Assembly: GCF_900115295.1 (NCBI RefSeq)
Contig: NZ_FOVZ01000002.1
Span: 496,001 to 560,000, forward strand
Direction: 5' to 3'
Length of the DNA: 64,000 bases
Source: Sphingomonas sp. OK281
GTDB taxonomy: Bacteria > Pseudomonadota > Alphaproteobacteria > Sphingomonadales > Sphingomonadaceae
Positions 1 through 8,327 of this stretch are shown here, piece by piece (positions within the stretch are counted from its first letter, which is position 1; each line of letters starts with the position of its first letter). The notes below the pieces were generated by a model. That model did not search any database, had not been told where the DNA came from, and saw only the letters and a list, made by a program, of their open reading frames with translations. Both the position numbers and the translations under genes were made by a program.

Positions 1-37
1 CACCGGTGCGCAGGTGCGCGATGTCGCGGAGCAGCAC
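1..37 (-). CDS. AtuA-type small partner protein (partial, N-terminal codons only)
   Basis: A GTG start at 37-35 opens a frame reading MLLRDIAHLRTG and runs off the left edge of the window. The pattern LRDIAH-R-G is the usual opening of the small ferredoxin-fold protein (or C-terminal domain) that accompanies AtuA/DUF1446 proteins. It begins one base after the stop of the DUF1446 gene upstream, as expected for a translationally coupled partner. Only twelve codons are visible, so the call rests on that motif plus the context. The two proteins are probably one catabolic enzyme split in two. Confidence 0.55.
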   Translation of the reverse strand, partial: MLLRDIAHLRTG

Positions 38-38
38 G

Positions 39-1418
39 TCAGGCGACCTCATATTGGACGGCCGATCGAATCATCGTTCGCGGCACCAGAGTCGAGGCGA
101 CCGCAATGACCTCGCGGACGCTTCTGGTCGCGCCACCGCCGCCGAACGGGCCGTTGGTGTAGAGAGCCTCAACCTCTGCGCCGATCCGCCGCGCGTCGGC
201 ATGGCTTTGCGTACGTCCGGCGACGCGGACCCGGACTTCGCGTATCGACTCCCGATCCGCCGATAGGGTGCGATCGACCGCGTCGATGCCGATCAGTTCG
301 GTACGAAGTTCGCGTATCGGTACGCCGATGATCGCCAGCCGTTCGCGAACGATCTCCAATGCCAGTTGCCCACGCGCCGCGGCCCCCATGCCGGCATAGG
401 ATATCTGACCCTCGCCGATGAACCCGTCCTTATAGCCGATCGAGACCTTGAGCGTTTCGGGGCGCGCCCCACCCGTGCCGCCGGTCACTGCGATGCGATC
501 CGAGCCGACCTCACGAAAGACGACATTGCGGAAATCGGCGACCGCATCGGGTTGAAGATAAGCCCCCGGATCGAGAATCTCGTACAACAGCTGTTCCTTG
601 CACGCGGCGATCGACAGCCGTCCGCCCGATCCGTCGACCTTGCTCAGGATCGCCGATCCGTCCGCGGAGACCTCGGCGATCGGAAAGCCCAGGCGAGCGA
701 GGCCAGGGACCTCCTTGATGCCGGGATCGGCAAAGTAGCCGCCGGTTAGCTGCCCTGCGCATTCGAGGAGGTGGCCAACCAGCGTGCCTCGCCCGAGCAA
801 CGTCCACTCGTCGGCATGCCAGCCAAAATGATGGACGAGCGGACCGAGGAACAACGCTGGATCGCTGACGCGGCCCGTGATGACGACGTCGGCGCCGCCA
901 TCTAGCGCCTCGACTATACCCGCCGCGCCGAGATAGGCGTTGGCCGACACGATCGCGTCGCCCAGATCCGCACTGGTGCCGTCGCGGTCGATCAGCGGCC
1001 AGCGCTGGCTGTTGACGATATCGAGGACGTCGTCGCCCATCACGGCAGCGATCTTCAGCCCGTCGAGACCCATCTCGCGTGCGATCCGGGCCACGCAGCG
1101 GGCGGCTGCGACGGGGTTGGCGGCGCCCATGTTGGTGACGATCCGCACGCCGCGCGCACGCGCTGGCGCAAGTACGGCGCGCATCCGGTCTTCGAGCAAG
1201 GGATCGTATCCCGCCTCGGGGTCGGCCTGCCGTGCGGCTTGTGCAATTGCGATCGTGCGTTCGGCAAGGCATTCGAACACCAGGAAATCGAGCGCGCCAT
1301 GTTTCGCGAGCTCGATCGCCGGTTCGATCCGGTCGCCCGAATATCCGGCCCCCGCACCGATCCTCAACGGAGGGAAATCGCCCGAACCGGCGTCCTGGAG
1401 GAAAACGTCGTTCGTCAT
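39..1418 (-). CDS. AtuA-like protein (DUF1446 family)
   Basis: This 459-aa protein has the DUF1446/AtuA family layout. A glycine-rich start (RIGAGAGYSGDRIEPA) is followed by a stretch of the type DFLVFECLAERT, then GGADVVITGRVSDPALFLGP and, near the C-terminus, GPFGGGGATRSVREV. Family members occur in acyclic terpene and other branched-acid catabolism; the reaction is not known for this branch. The ATG at 1418 overlaps the TGA of the upstream transporter gene (ATGA), which decides the start and indicates co-translation. The partner ORF follows one base after its stop. No signal peptide is seen, so it should be cytoplasmic. The family call is firm; the substrate is unknown. Confidence 0.85.
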   Translation of the reverse strand: MTNDVFLQDAGSGDFPPLRIGAGAGYSGDRIEPAIELAKHGALDFLVFECLAERTIAIAQAARQADPEAGYDPLLEDRMRAVLAPARARGVRIVTNMGAANPVAAARCVARIAREMGLDGLKIAAVMGDDVLDIVNSQRWPLIDRDGTSADLGDAIVSANAYLGAAGIVEALDGGADVVITGRVSDPALFLGPLVHHFGWHADEWTLLGRGTLVGHLLECAGQLTGGYFADPGIKEVPGLARLGFPIAEVSADGSAILSKVDGSGGRLSIAACKEQLLYEILDPGAYLQPDAVADFRNVVFREVGSDRIAVTGGTGGARPETLKVSIGYKDGFIGEGQISYAGMGAAARGQLALEIVRERLAIIGVPIRELRTELIGIDAVDRTLSADRESIREVRVRVAGRTQSHADARRIGAEVEALYTNGPFGGGGATRSVREVIAVASTLVPRTMIRSAVQYEVA

Positions 1419-2719
1419 AGGGGAAATAGTCCAAGGATAACCGCCGCGAGCGTCATGATCACCGAGGCCGCGAACAGCCAAGGGATCGAGAACCGCTGAT
1501 GCGCGCCGAGTTCGATGCCGCTCAACCCGGCGACTAGGAAGGTGGCCGGGGTGAGGGGGCTTACGGGGAAGCCAGTGGTCATCTGACCGAGCAGGGCAGC
1601 CTGTGCGACCTTGACCGAGGGCACGCCGAAATGGCCCGCGACTTCGGCTATGACGGGTAGTACGCCCATGTAGAAACTATCGGGATCGAACACGAGGCTG
1701 AGTGGCATCGCCAGCAGGCCGAGAAAAACGGGAATGTGGGTGCCCACTCCGTCCGGGACATGGGATACCGACGCGACCGCAAGCGCGCGGATCATGCCCG
1801 AACCCGACATGATTCCCGTGAACGCGCCGGCCGCGAACAGGATCGACGCCATCAACAGTGCCGCGTGCGCGTGGGCATCGATCCGACTGCGCTGTTCGCC
1901 AGCCGAGGGATAGTTAATGACGAGCGCGAGTGCGGTCCCGGCCATGAACGCGACGGCAGGCTCGATCGCGCCACTCACCATGACGCCGACGACGACCAGC
2001 GTAAGCGCTGCGTTGATGGGATAAAGTCGCGGTCGACGCAGCGCCAGTACCGCTTCGCTCTCCTCGATCACGGGCGGTATGGGGAGACCGGACAGGGTAT
2101 TTCCGGTCAAACCCAGGCGGCGCTCTTCGCGCTTGCCGAGCCACCATGATGCTGTGAAGACGAAGACGAGACCGATCACCTGGATCCAGATCATTGGGGT
2201 GAAGATCGTGGAGACGGACAGGTTCAGCGCAGCGCCTGCGCGTAACGTCGGCCCGGTCCAGGGAAGGAAGTTCACGCCCGCCGCCATGGAGGCGGTGCAT
2301 GCGAGCACGCGGCGATCCATCCCCAGGCGATCATACAGCGGCCGAAGGGCCGGTATGGTAATCAGGAAACACACCGCGCCCGAACCGTCGAGATGGATGA
2401 TGAGCGCCAAGGCAGCCGTGCCCAGCGTAATCCGCGAGGGGCGCTCGCCGACCAGCTTCAGGATGCGCGAGACGATCGGCGCGAGCAGGCCAGCGTCCGT
2501 CATGATGCCGAAGAACAGGATTGCGAAGACGAACATTCCGGCAACCGGTGCGATCTTGGTCAGGCCGGCGAGAATGTATTCGGGAATGTGAGGGGCAAGA
2601 CCGGCGACAATTGCGCCGACAATCGGGATCAGGATCAGTGCCGCGAGCGGCGAGACCCGATTCGACAGGATCGACGCCAACAACGCTAGGAGCGTCATTC
2701 CGCCAACTAGCGCCAACAT
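1415..2719 (-). CDS. CitMHS-type carboxylate transporter
   Basis: This 434-aa, very hydrophobic protein has about a dozen membrane spans. Conserved stretches include ILIPIVGAIVAG, ILFFGIMTDAGLL, HLDGSGAVCFLITIPAL near residue 105, and the C-terminal MTTGFPVSPLTPATFLVAGL. These fit the citrate-Mg2+:H+/Na+ symporter (CitMHS) family of the ion-transporter superfamily. The ATG at 2719 has a GGGGGAGG ribosome-binding site just upstream. The gene lies downstream of a LysR gene and is coupled to the AtuA-like gene, so it probably imports the carboxylate that the AtuA-like protein helps degrade. Citrate itself is not proven as the substrate. Confidence 0.85.
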   Translation of the reverse strand: MLALVGGMTLLALLASILSNRVSPLAALILIPIVGAIVAGLAPHIPEYILAGLTKIAPVAGMFVFAILFFGIMTDAGLLAPIVSRILKLVGERPSRITLGTAALALIIHLDGSGAVCFLITIPALRPLYDRLGMDRRVLACTASMAAGVNFLPWTGPTLRAGAALNLSVSTIFTPMIWIQVIGLVFVFTASWWLGKREERRLGLTGNTLSGLPIPPVIEESEAVLALRRPRLYPINAALTLVVVGVMVSGAIEPAVAFMAGTALALVINYPSAGEQRSRIDAHAHAALLMASILFAAGAFTGIMSGSGMIRALAVASVSHVPDGVGTHIPVFLGLLAMPLSLVFDPDSFYMGVLPVIAEVAGHFGVPSVKVAQAALLGQMTTGFPVSPLTPATFLVAGLSGIELGAHQRFSIPWLFAASVIMTLAAVILGLFPL

Positions 2720-2811
2720 TGCGGCCTCCCCCGTGTTATTTTTATCATGGTGGCGATACCATGCGGCTTCGGTATCGATGCAACAATTAGAAATGTTCGA
2801 TAGATCGATAA

Positions 2812-2825
2812 CCAATTTGAATTGG
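2812..2825. promoter_or_regulatory. Palindrome between lysR and the transporter gene
   Basis: A perfect 6-bp inverted repeat with a 2-bp spacer (CCAATT-TG-AATTGG) lies in the 110-bp gap between the LysR gene stop and the transporter start. A second near-palindrome, TCGATAGATCGA, sits at about 2799-2810. The gap is long enough to hold a transporter promoter. The palindrome may be an operator or a weak terminator stem for lysR; nothing in the sequence decides between them. Confidence 0.3.
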
Positions 2826-2829
2826 GGTT

Positions 2830-3738
2830 TTAGGCGCCGATGCCGGCACGCGGCCAATGCTCGAGGAAATGTTCGAGGAATGCCGATGCGGCGGGCGGTA
2901 ACGTGCGATCGGCAAGCCACGCCAAGCCGATCGTCCGGCTGATCGCGGGCGATGTCAGAGGGTGTGCCGCAAGCGTGTCGTGTCCGAGCATGGCAAGCGT
3001 CGACCGTGGCAGAGCGCTGATCCCGAGCCCTGCTGCCAGTAACCCGCCCATCGTCGCCAGTTGCGTGCACTCGTAAAGCGGTTTCACGCTGACCGCGGCC
3101 ATGATGAAGGCGGTGTCCGTCAAGGCGCGTACGCTGCTGCGCGCCGCCATTGCGATGAACGGGTTGTCGGCAAAGATCGACCAGTCTGCCGGGCCGGACA
3201 GATCGACCGGATGTCCGGCCCGACAGACCAGGACATAATCGTCTTCAATCAACGGCTCGAACCGGAAGGCATCTTCGTCCGGCGGCGTCGTGATCGCGAG
3301 ATCGATCTGGCGATCCTGCATCTCCTGATACAGCGTACCCGACAGATGATCGTGGAGGATGATTTCGACCAAGGGATAGACGGTGTGGAAATGCGCGATC
3401 ATGCGAGGCAGCGCCCCCGCAGCGACCGACGGCAACGCCCCCACCACGACGCGACCGCGCTCGCCGGCGAAATTCTGACGAAGTGAAATGAACGCGTGAT
3501 CGAAATCCGCAGTCAGCCGCTCCACGATCGGCAGTAGCGTCTCGCCTGCTGTCGTCAGCGTGACATTGCGGGAGTTGCGATCGAACAGGCGGACGTCGAG
3601 CATTTCCTCGAGCAGTCGAATCGTCCTGCTGAGCGCGGGTTGCGATACATTCGTCATGCGCGCTGTTTCGCTGAAGCTGAGATTATGGGCGACCTGCATG
3701 AATAGTCGCAGGCTCGACATGCTCGGAGATCTGGACAT
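2830..3738 (-). CDS. LysR-family transcriptional regulator
   Basis: This 302-aa protein has a standard LysR build. The winged helix-turn-helix at residues 8-66 includes FMQVAHNLSFSETARMTNVS and QPALSRTIRLLEE, followed by LFDRNSRNVTLTTAGE. The rest is a substrate-binding domain with GRVVVGALPSVA near residue 95. It is full length for the family. It lies upstream of the CitMHS transporter and AtuA-like genes on the same strand and is divergent from the GH3 gene. Its effector is therefore probably the transported carboxylate, and it may control both directions. The effector is inference. Confidence 0.92.
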   Translation of the reverse strand: MSRSPSMSSLRLFMQVAHNLSFSETARMTNVSQPALSRTIRLLEEMLDVRLFDRNSRNVTLTTAGETLLPIVERLTADFDHAFISLRQNFAGERGRVVVGALPSVAAGALPRMIAHFHTVYPLVEIILHDHLSGTLYQEMQDRQIDLAITTPPDEDAFRFEPLIEDDYVLVCRAGHPVDLSGPADWSIFADNPFIAMAARSSVRALTDTAFIMAAVSVKPLYECTQLATMGGLLAAGLGISALPRSTLAMLGHDTLAAHPLTSPAISRTIGLAWLADRTLPPAASAFLEHFLEHWPRAGIGA

Positions 3739-3869
3739 GCTGGCCTCTCATCAATGCGTCGCTTGAACCGAGCAATCAGAAATCTGGATTGATCGATCGG
3801 CAATCTCTATTTCTTAAATCATCGCGCGGCTTCGATAAGGGCGCAAGCGAGAAAAAACGGGAGAGGCAT

Positions 3870-6137
3870 ATGACGAGAACGATCTGGCGGAATGGGGTTG
3901 GCGTAGCAGCGCTCATGTTGAGCGTACCCGTGGCAGCGCAGACGCCCCCTGCACGGGCATGGATGGACGCAAGCCGCACGCCGGATGAGCGCGCCATGCT
4001 GATCCTCGCGCAAATGACGCTCGACGAGAAGATCGCGATGGTGAACGGCACGTTCGGCTCCGCGCTCAAGAAGACCAACCCGGACGAAAAGCGGATCGGC
4101 GCGGGGCATGTGCCGGGCGTTCCGCGGCTTGGCATTCCCGATCTGTACGAAAGCGATGCGAGCTTGGGCGTCGCGAATGGCGGCGAGATGCGCAAGGGCG
4201 ACGTCGCGACGGCGCTGCCCGGCAGCCTGTTGACCGCGTCCACGTTCGATCCGGCGATCGCCGAGGCCGGCGGGCGGATGATCGGCGGCGAATCCCGCGC
4301 GAAGGGTTTCAACGTGCTGCTGGCGGGCGGCGCCAACCTGATCCGCGATCCGTGGAATGGCCGCAATTTCGAATATCTGAGCGAGGACGTGCTGCTGACC
4401 GGCGTCATGGCAGGCGCGGCGATCAGGGGCATCCAGTCGAACGGCATCGTCTCGACGATCAAGCATTACGCGCTGAACGCACAGGAAAGCGGCCGTAACG
4501 TGCTCGACGCGACGATGGCTGAAGCGCCGATGCGCGAGAGCGACCTGCTGGCGTTCGAGATGGCGATCGAGGCGGGCAAACCCGGTTCGGTAATGTGCGG
4601 CTACAACCAAGTGAACGGGCATTATGCCTGCGAGAACGACTTCCTGTTGAATACCGTCCTCAAAAAGGATTGGGGCTTTACCGGCTGGGTCATGTCGGAT
4701 TGGGGCGCTGTGCATTCGACGGTCAAGGCCGCAACTGCAGGGCTCGACCAGGAATCGGGCCAGGAGCTCGACAAGCAGATCTTTTTCGGTGCGCCGCTGA
4801 AGGCCGCGATCACCGCGGGCACCGTGCCGCCTGCGCGGCTCGACGATATGGTCCGACGTATCCTGCGGACGATGATCGTGCACGACCTGCTGGACCGGCC
4901 GACTCCCGCGGTGCCGCAGCCGATCGATTACGCCGCCAACGCCAAGATCGCGCAGGCGACTGCCGAGGCCGGGATCGTGCTGTTGAAGAACGAGCGCGAC
5001 CTGTTGCCGCTCGCCGCCACCGCGAAGAAGATCGTGGTGATCGGCGGTCATGCCGATGTCGGAGTGCTGTCGGGCGGTGGATCGTCGCAGGTCCGCTCGG
5101 TTGGCGGTGTGCCGCTCGAACTGCCGATGCCCGGCGGCGGACCGTTGAGCGGATTTATCCGCGTCACCTATCACGCGTCGTCGCCACTTGCGGCGATCAA
5201 GGCGCGCCTGCCGCAGGCGCAGGTAACCTATGTCGACGGGACCGACGTGAAGGCCGCTGCCGCCGCGGCGCGCGCGGCCGACATCGCGATCGTGTTCGGC
5301 GAGCAGTGGCGGACCGAGGCGCAGGACGTTGACACGCTGGACCTGCCGGGAACGCAGAACGCGCTGATCGATGCGGTTGCTGCGGCCAATGCGAAGACCG
5401 TCGTGGTGCTGGAAACCGGTGGTCCCGTGACGATGCCATGGGCGCCCCGCGTCGGTGCGATTCTCGAGGCATGGTATCCCGGCCAAAGGGGCGGCGAGGC
5501 GATTGCTTCGATCTTGGTCGGCGACGTGAACCCGTCGGGTCGCTTGCCCGTCACCTTTCCCGCCAGCACCGGACAGGCGCCGCGGCCGGCGATTCCCGGC
5601 CTGGCGCTTGTTAAGGCCGCTGAGGTGCGCAATGCGGCCAAGCCGAAGACCGCCACGCTCGATCTCAGCACGGTCGACCTGACCGGTGGCGTGCCGTCGT
5701 TCCCGGTCGAATATCCCGAAGGCGCGGACGTCGGCTATCGCTGGTATCAGCGCCAGGGCACGACACCGGCATACGCGTTCGGCCACGGACTGTCCTACAC
5801 CCGGTTCGCGTACCGCGGCCTGAAGGTCGATGGCGGGGTCATTCGCTTCTCGGTCACCAACACCGGCGCGCGCGCGGGTGCCGATGTGCCGCAGGTCTAT
5901 GCCGCGCCGGTAGGGCAGATGCGCCGCCTCGTCGGGTTCCAGCGTGTAATGTTGCAACCCGGCGAGACCCGCCAAGTCAGTGTCACCGTCGATCCTCGGC
6001 TGATCGCGCGCTACGATACAGAACGATCCGGCTGGTCGGTGCCGGCAGGGGCGGTGGCGATCACCGTCGGTCGGCAGGCAGGCGAGGCGACCTTGTCGGG
6101 GACGATGCAGGTAACCGCGCAGGCGATCAGGCCATGA
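3870..6137 (+). CDS. Secreted glycoside hydrolase family 3 (beta-glucosidase/xylosidase type)
   Basis: This 755-aa protein starts with a signal peptide (cleavage near AQT, residue 25), so it is exported. The GH3 N-terminal TIM-barrel domain includes STIKHYALNAQESGRN and MCGYNQVNGHYACEND. It also carries GWVMSDWGAVHS, whose Asp277 is the expected catalytic nucleophile. The GH3 C-terminal domain and a fibronectin III-like domain follow (AFGHGLSYTRFAYRGL; VPQVYAAPVG). Length and domain order match BglX-type enzymes. The ATG at 3870 follows a GGGAGAGG ribosome-binding site; the reading frame is open further upstream, but those codons are not protein-like. It probably releases terminal sugars from beta-glycans in the periplasm. 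The exact sugar cannot be read from the sequence. Confidence 0.93.
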   Translation: MTRTIWRNGVGVAALMLSVPVAAQTPPARAWMDASRTPDERAMLILAQMTLDEKIAMVNGTFGSALKKTNPDEKRIGAGHVPGVPRLGIPDLYESDASLGVANGGEMRKGDVATALPGSLLTASTFDPAIAEAGGRMIGGESRAKGFNVLLAGGANLIRDPWNGRNFEYLSEDVLLTGVMAGAAIRGIQSNGIVSTIKHYALNAQESGRNVLDATMAEAPMRESDLLAFEMAIEAGKPGSVMCGYNQVNGHYACENDFLLNTVLKKDWGFTGWVMSDWGAVHSTVKAATAGLDQESGQELDKQIFFGAPLKAAITAGTVPPARLDDMVRRILRTMIVHDLLDRPTPAVPQPIDYAANAKIAQATAEAGIVLLKNERDLLPLAATAKKIVVIGGHADVGVLSGGGSSQVRSVGGVPLELPMPGGGPLSGFIRVTYHASSPLAAIKARLPQAQVTYVDGTDVKAAAAAARAADIAIVFGEQWRTEAQDVDTLDLPGTQNALIDAVAAANAKTVVVLETGGPVTMPWAPRVGAILEAWYPGQRGGEAIASILVGDVNPSGRLPVTFPASTGQAPRPAIPGLALVKAAEVRNAAKPKTATLDLSTVDLTGGVPSFPVEYPEGADVGYRWYQRQGTTPAYAFGHGLSYTRFAYRGLKVDGGVIRFSVTNTGARAGADVPQVYAAPVGQMRRLVGFQRVMLQPGETRQVSVTVDPRLIARYDTERSGWSVPAGAVAITVGRQAGEATLSGTMQVTAQAIRP

Positions 6138-6363
6138 GCGGCGGCCGCCGTTCATCGGGATGCTGATCGGCGGCCAATTTCCGTAGCCGGATTGCCCGTC
6201 CAACTGGCGACCACGGATTGCAGGACAATCCGTCCGTCCACAGCAGGAGCGGATCGATCCCAACGACCGACGGCAAGGCGCTTGCCGGCCTCGATTGGAG
6301 TGACCGGGTCGACTCGTATGACGACTGGCGGTTGTTGGCCGACTACCGCCCCAACGATCTGGT

Positions 6364-6389
6364 CCGGGCCGGCTTCGCTGCCGGCCCGG
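6364..6389 (-). terminator. GC-rich hairpin at the 3' end of the esterase gene
   Basis: A perfect 10-bp inverted repeat (CCGGGCCGGC / GCCGGCCCGG) with a 6-base loop lies ten bases past the esterase stop, in the convergent gap with the GH3 gene. No T-run follows on either strand, so it may act as an RNA 3'-end stabiliser or part of a Rho-assisted end rather than a full intrinsic terminator. Confidence 0.45.
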
Positions 6390-6398
6390 GCGTTCGAC

Positions 6399-7982
6399 TT
6401 ACTGTGGGGCCGCCGCCTGGATGGCATCGAGATGTGGTTTCAGCGGGTCGACGACGTTTTCGGCACTTCCTTCCGCATCGAGGACCTGAACATTGTCCCT
6501 CGCGGTGTCGAACGCAGACCATTTCGGTAGGCCTGCACCGTTCGGATCGCCCTTGCGGATGAAATTCACGGCATAGGCGTTGGCGAGTTTTCCGGCCTTG
6601 GCGTCTTCGGCGGTCAGTGCCGCGCCGTATTTCACTGCGACGGTGTCGAAGAAATACGGGATGTCGGTGGCGTGCGGCGCACCGGCCCAGTCCTTGCGCA
6701 TCGATGCCGCGACATAGCCGAACCGGTACAGGAATGCCGGTTGACCCACGCGCTGGGTTTGCTGCGCTACGAACCGCGCAGGCTCGACCATCAGGCGATC
6801 GCGCGCAACTTGCGGGCCGACCTCCGACAAGGCGGCCGTACCGCCGGGATCATAGGCCGCGCGAACCGCGGCGGCCTGCGAGCCGAACGCGGCGAACAGC
6901 GCATCCTTCGATTTTTCCGAAAAGAACCCGATATCCGCGCTGGTCGATCCGACCATCATCGGGATCCTCATCGCCGTGCCTGCTCGCATCGCGCCATCGG
7001 TGGTACCCACCACGATCCGGCCATCGACGATCGGCCCACCGACATAGGTCGGCTTGTCGACCGGACCGCGGTTCGCGAGGTTGATGTCGCCGCGCACCCG
7101 CTCTGCCGGTAACGCACGCAGCGCCGCTAGCGCCTTCGCATCGGTGCCGGCGATGCCGACGCTCTGCGCGAAGTTCATGCCCATCTCTTCGGCCGACACC
7201 TCGCCCGGCCGGGTCGCGTGCAGCGCCACGCCGCCGACCAGTTTGCGGCCACCGCCCGACATCGAGATCGCCTGTTGGAACAAGCCCTTCGCCATCGGCG
7301 ACGCCATCAGGTTCAACACCGAAGAGCCGCCCGCGGACTCGCCCATCACCGTCACCTTGGCAGGATCGCCGCCGAACTTGGCGATGTTGGCCTGCACCCA
7401 TTTCAGCGCGGCAATCTGATCGAGCAGTCCGTAATTGCCGAGCGGTCCCTCATTGGCGCCGCTGAGCGCGGGATGCGCGAAGAACCCGAACCGACCAAGT
7501 CGATAGTTGAAGCTGACGAACACGACGTCCTGCCGCGCGAACGCCGCACCGTCATAGACCGCGGGCGACGACCCGCCGTTGACGAACCCGCCGCCATAGA
7601 TCCAGACGACGACCGGCCGTGCCTTGGCGTGCGCCGCGGGACGCCAGATATTCAGGACCAGACAATCCTCCGCCGGGGTCGCACCAAGCGGTGCCGCGTC
7701 GCTGGGGAACGGCAGCTGCATGCAGTCATGGCCGAACGCGGTTGCGGCCCGAACCCCCGACCAGGGCCGTACCGGTTGCGGCGCACGCCAGCGGAGCGGC
7801 CCCACCGGCGGTGCGGCGAAAGGAATGCCCTTGAACGCGATGACCGCCTTATCTTCGATGCCGGTGACCGACCCGCCGGCGATCGTGATCGGCGGCGTCG
7901 GCCGCTGCGCCGCTGCGTCGACAGCGGCAATCATCGCGATCAGCGACGTCGTGATGGATATGATCGAAGCCGTCCGCACCAT
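6399..7982 (-). CDS. Secreted type-B carboxylesterase
   Basis: This 527-aa protein has an N-terminal signal peptide ending near DAAAQR. It carries the hallmarks of the carboxylesterase type-B family: KGIPFAAPPVGPLRWRAPQP, EDCLVLNIWRP, the oxyanion-hole motif VVWIYGGGFVNG, and the nucleophile elbow GESAGG with Ser216. A late GAPHATDIPYFFD supplies the likely catalytic histidine. It is convergent with the GH3 gene and divergent from a TonB receptor gene. A plausible job is removing acyl or aryl ester groups from material entering the periplasm, alongside the glycosidase. The substrate is unknown. Confidence 0.92.
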   Translation of the reverse strand: MVRTASIISITTSLIAMIAAVDAAAQRPTPPITIAGGSVTGIEDKAVIAFKGIPFAAPPVGPLRWRAPQPVRPWSGVRAATAFGHDCMQLPFPSDAAPLGATPAEDCLVLNIWRPAAHAKARPVVVWIYGGGFVNGGSSPAVYDGAAFARQDVVFVSFNYRLGRFGFFAHPALSGANEGPLGNYGLLDQIAALKWVQANIAKFGGDPAKVTVMGESAGGSSVLNLMASPMAKGLFQQAISMSGGGRKLVGGVALHATRPGEVSAEEMGMNFAQSVGIAGTDAKALAALRALPAERVRGDINLANRGPVDKPTYVGGPIVDGRIVVGTTDGAMRAGTAMRIPMMVGSTSADIGFFSEKSKDALFAAFGSQAAAVRAAYDPGGTAALSEVGPQVARDRLMVEPARFVAQQTQRVGQPAFLYRFGYVAASMRKDWAGAPHATDIPYFFDTVAVKYGAALTAEDAKAGKLANAYAVNFIRKGDPNGAGLPKWSAFDTARDNVQVLDAEGSAENVVDPLKPHLDAIQAAAPQ

Positions 7983-8327
7983 TGTCTCTCCCGATTATCT
8001 TTGACCGCAAGAGATGCCCCGGCTTCGCGCGCCCGGCAATGCGAGTTTCCTGATCGCATCATGCCGAAATGTGATCGATTGGGGCCGATTGTGGCGCCTT
8101 TCACCGACAGGCGAGGAACCTTCCAGTGAAGCATTATCCGTTCGCATACTGCATGCTGGACTATCCGGATATTATATCGATCGATCACGGATTTGTATTT
8201 TACTGATAGCCTTGCGCGTGTGAACACGATGGCAGGTCGAGGTGATGTGGCGTGATGACGCTGCACAGACGACACTATTCAACGACGAGCGGGATGCAAA
8301 GTCCACGCCGATCAGGAGGGGATAACG
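7983..8327. promoter_or_regulatory. Divergent control region between esterase and TonB receptor genes
   Basis: This 345-bp stretch holds no gene and separates two divergently transcribed genes, so it should contain both promoters. The part at 8150-8215 is clearly more AT-rich (GGATATTATATCGATCG and ATTTGTATTTTACTGATAG), as expected for promoter DNA. I could not assign a specific operator. Confidence 0.45.
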
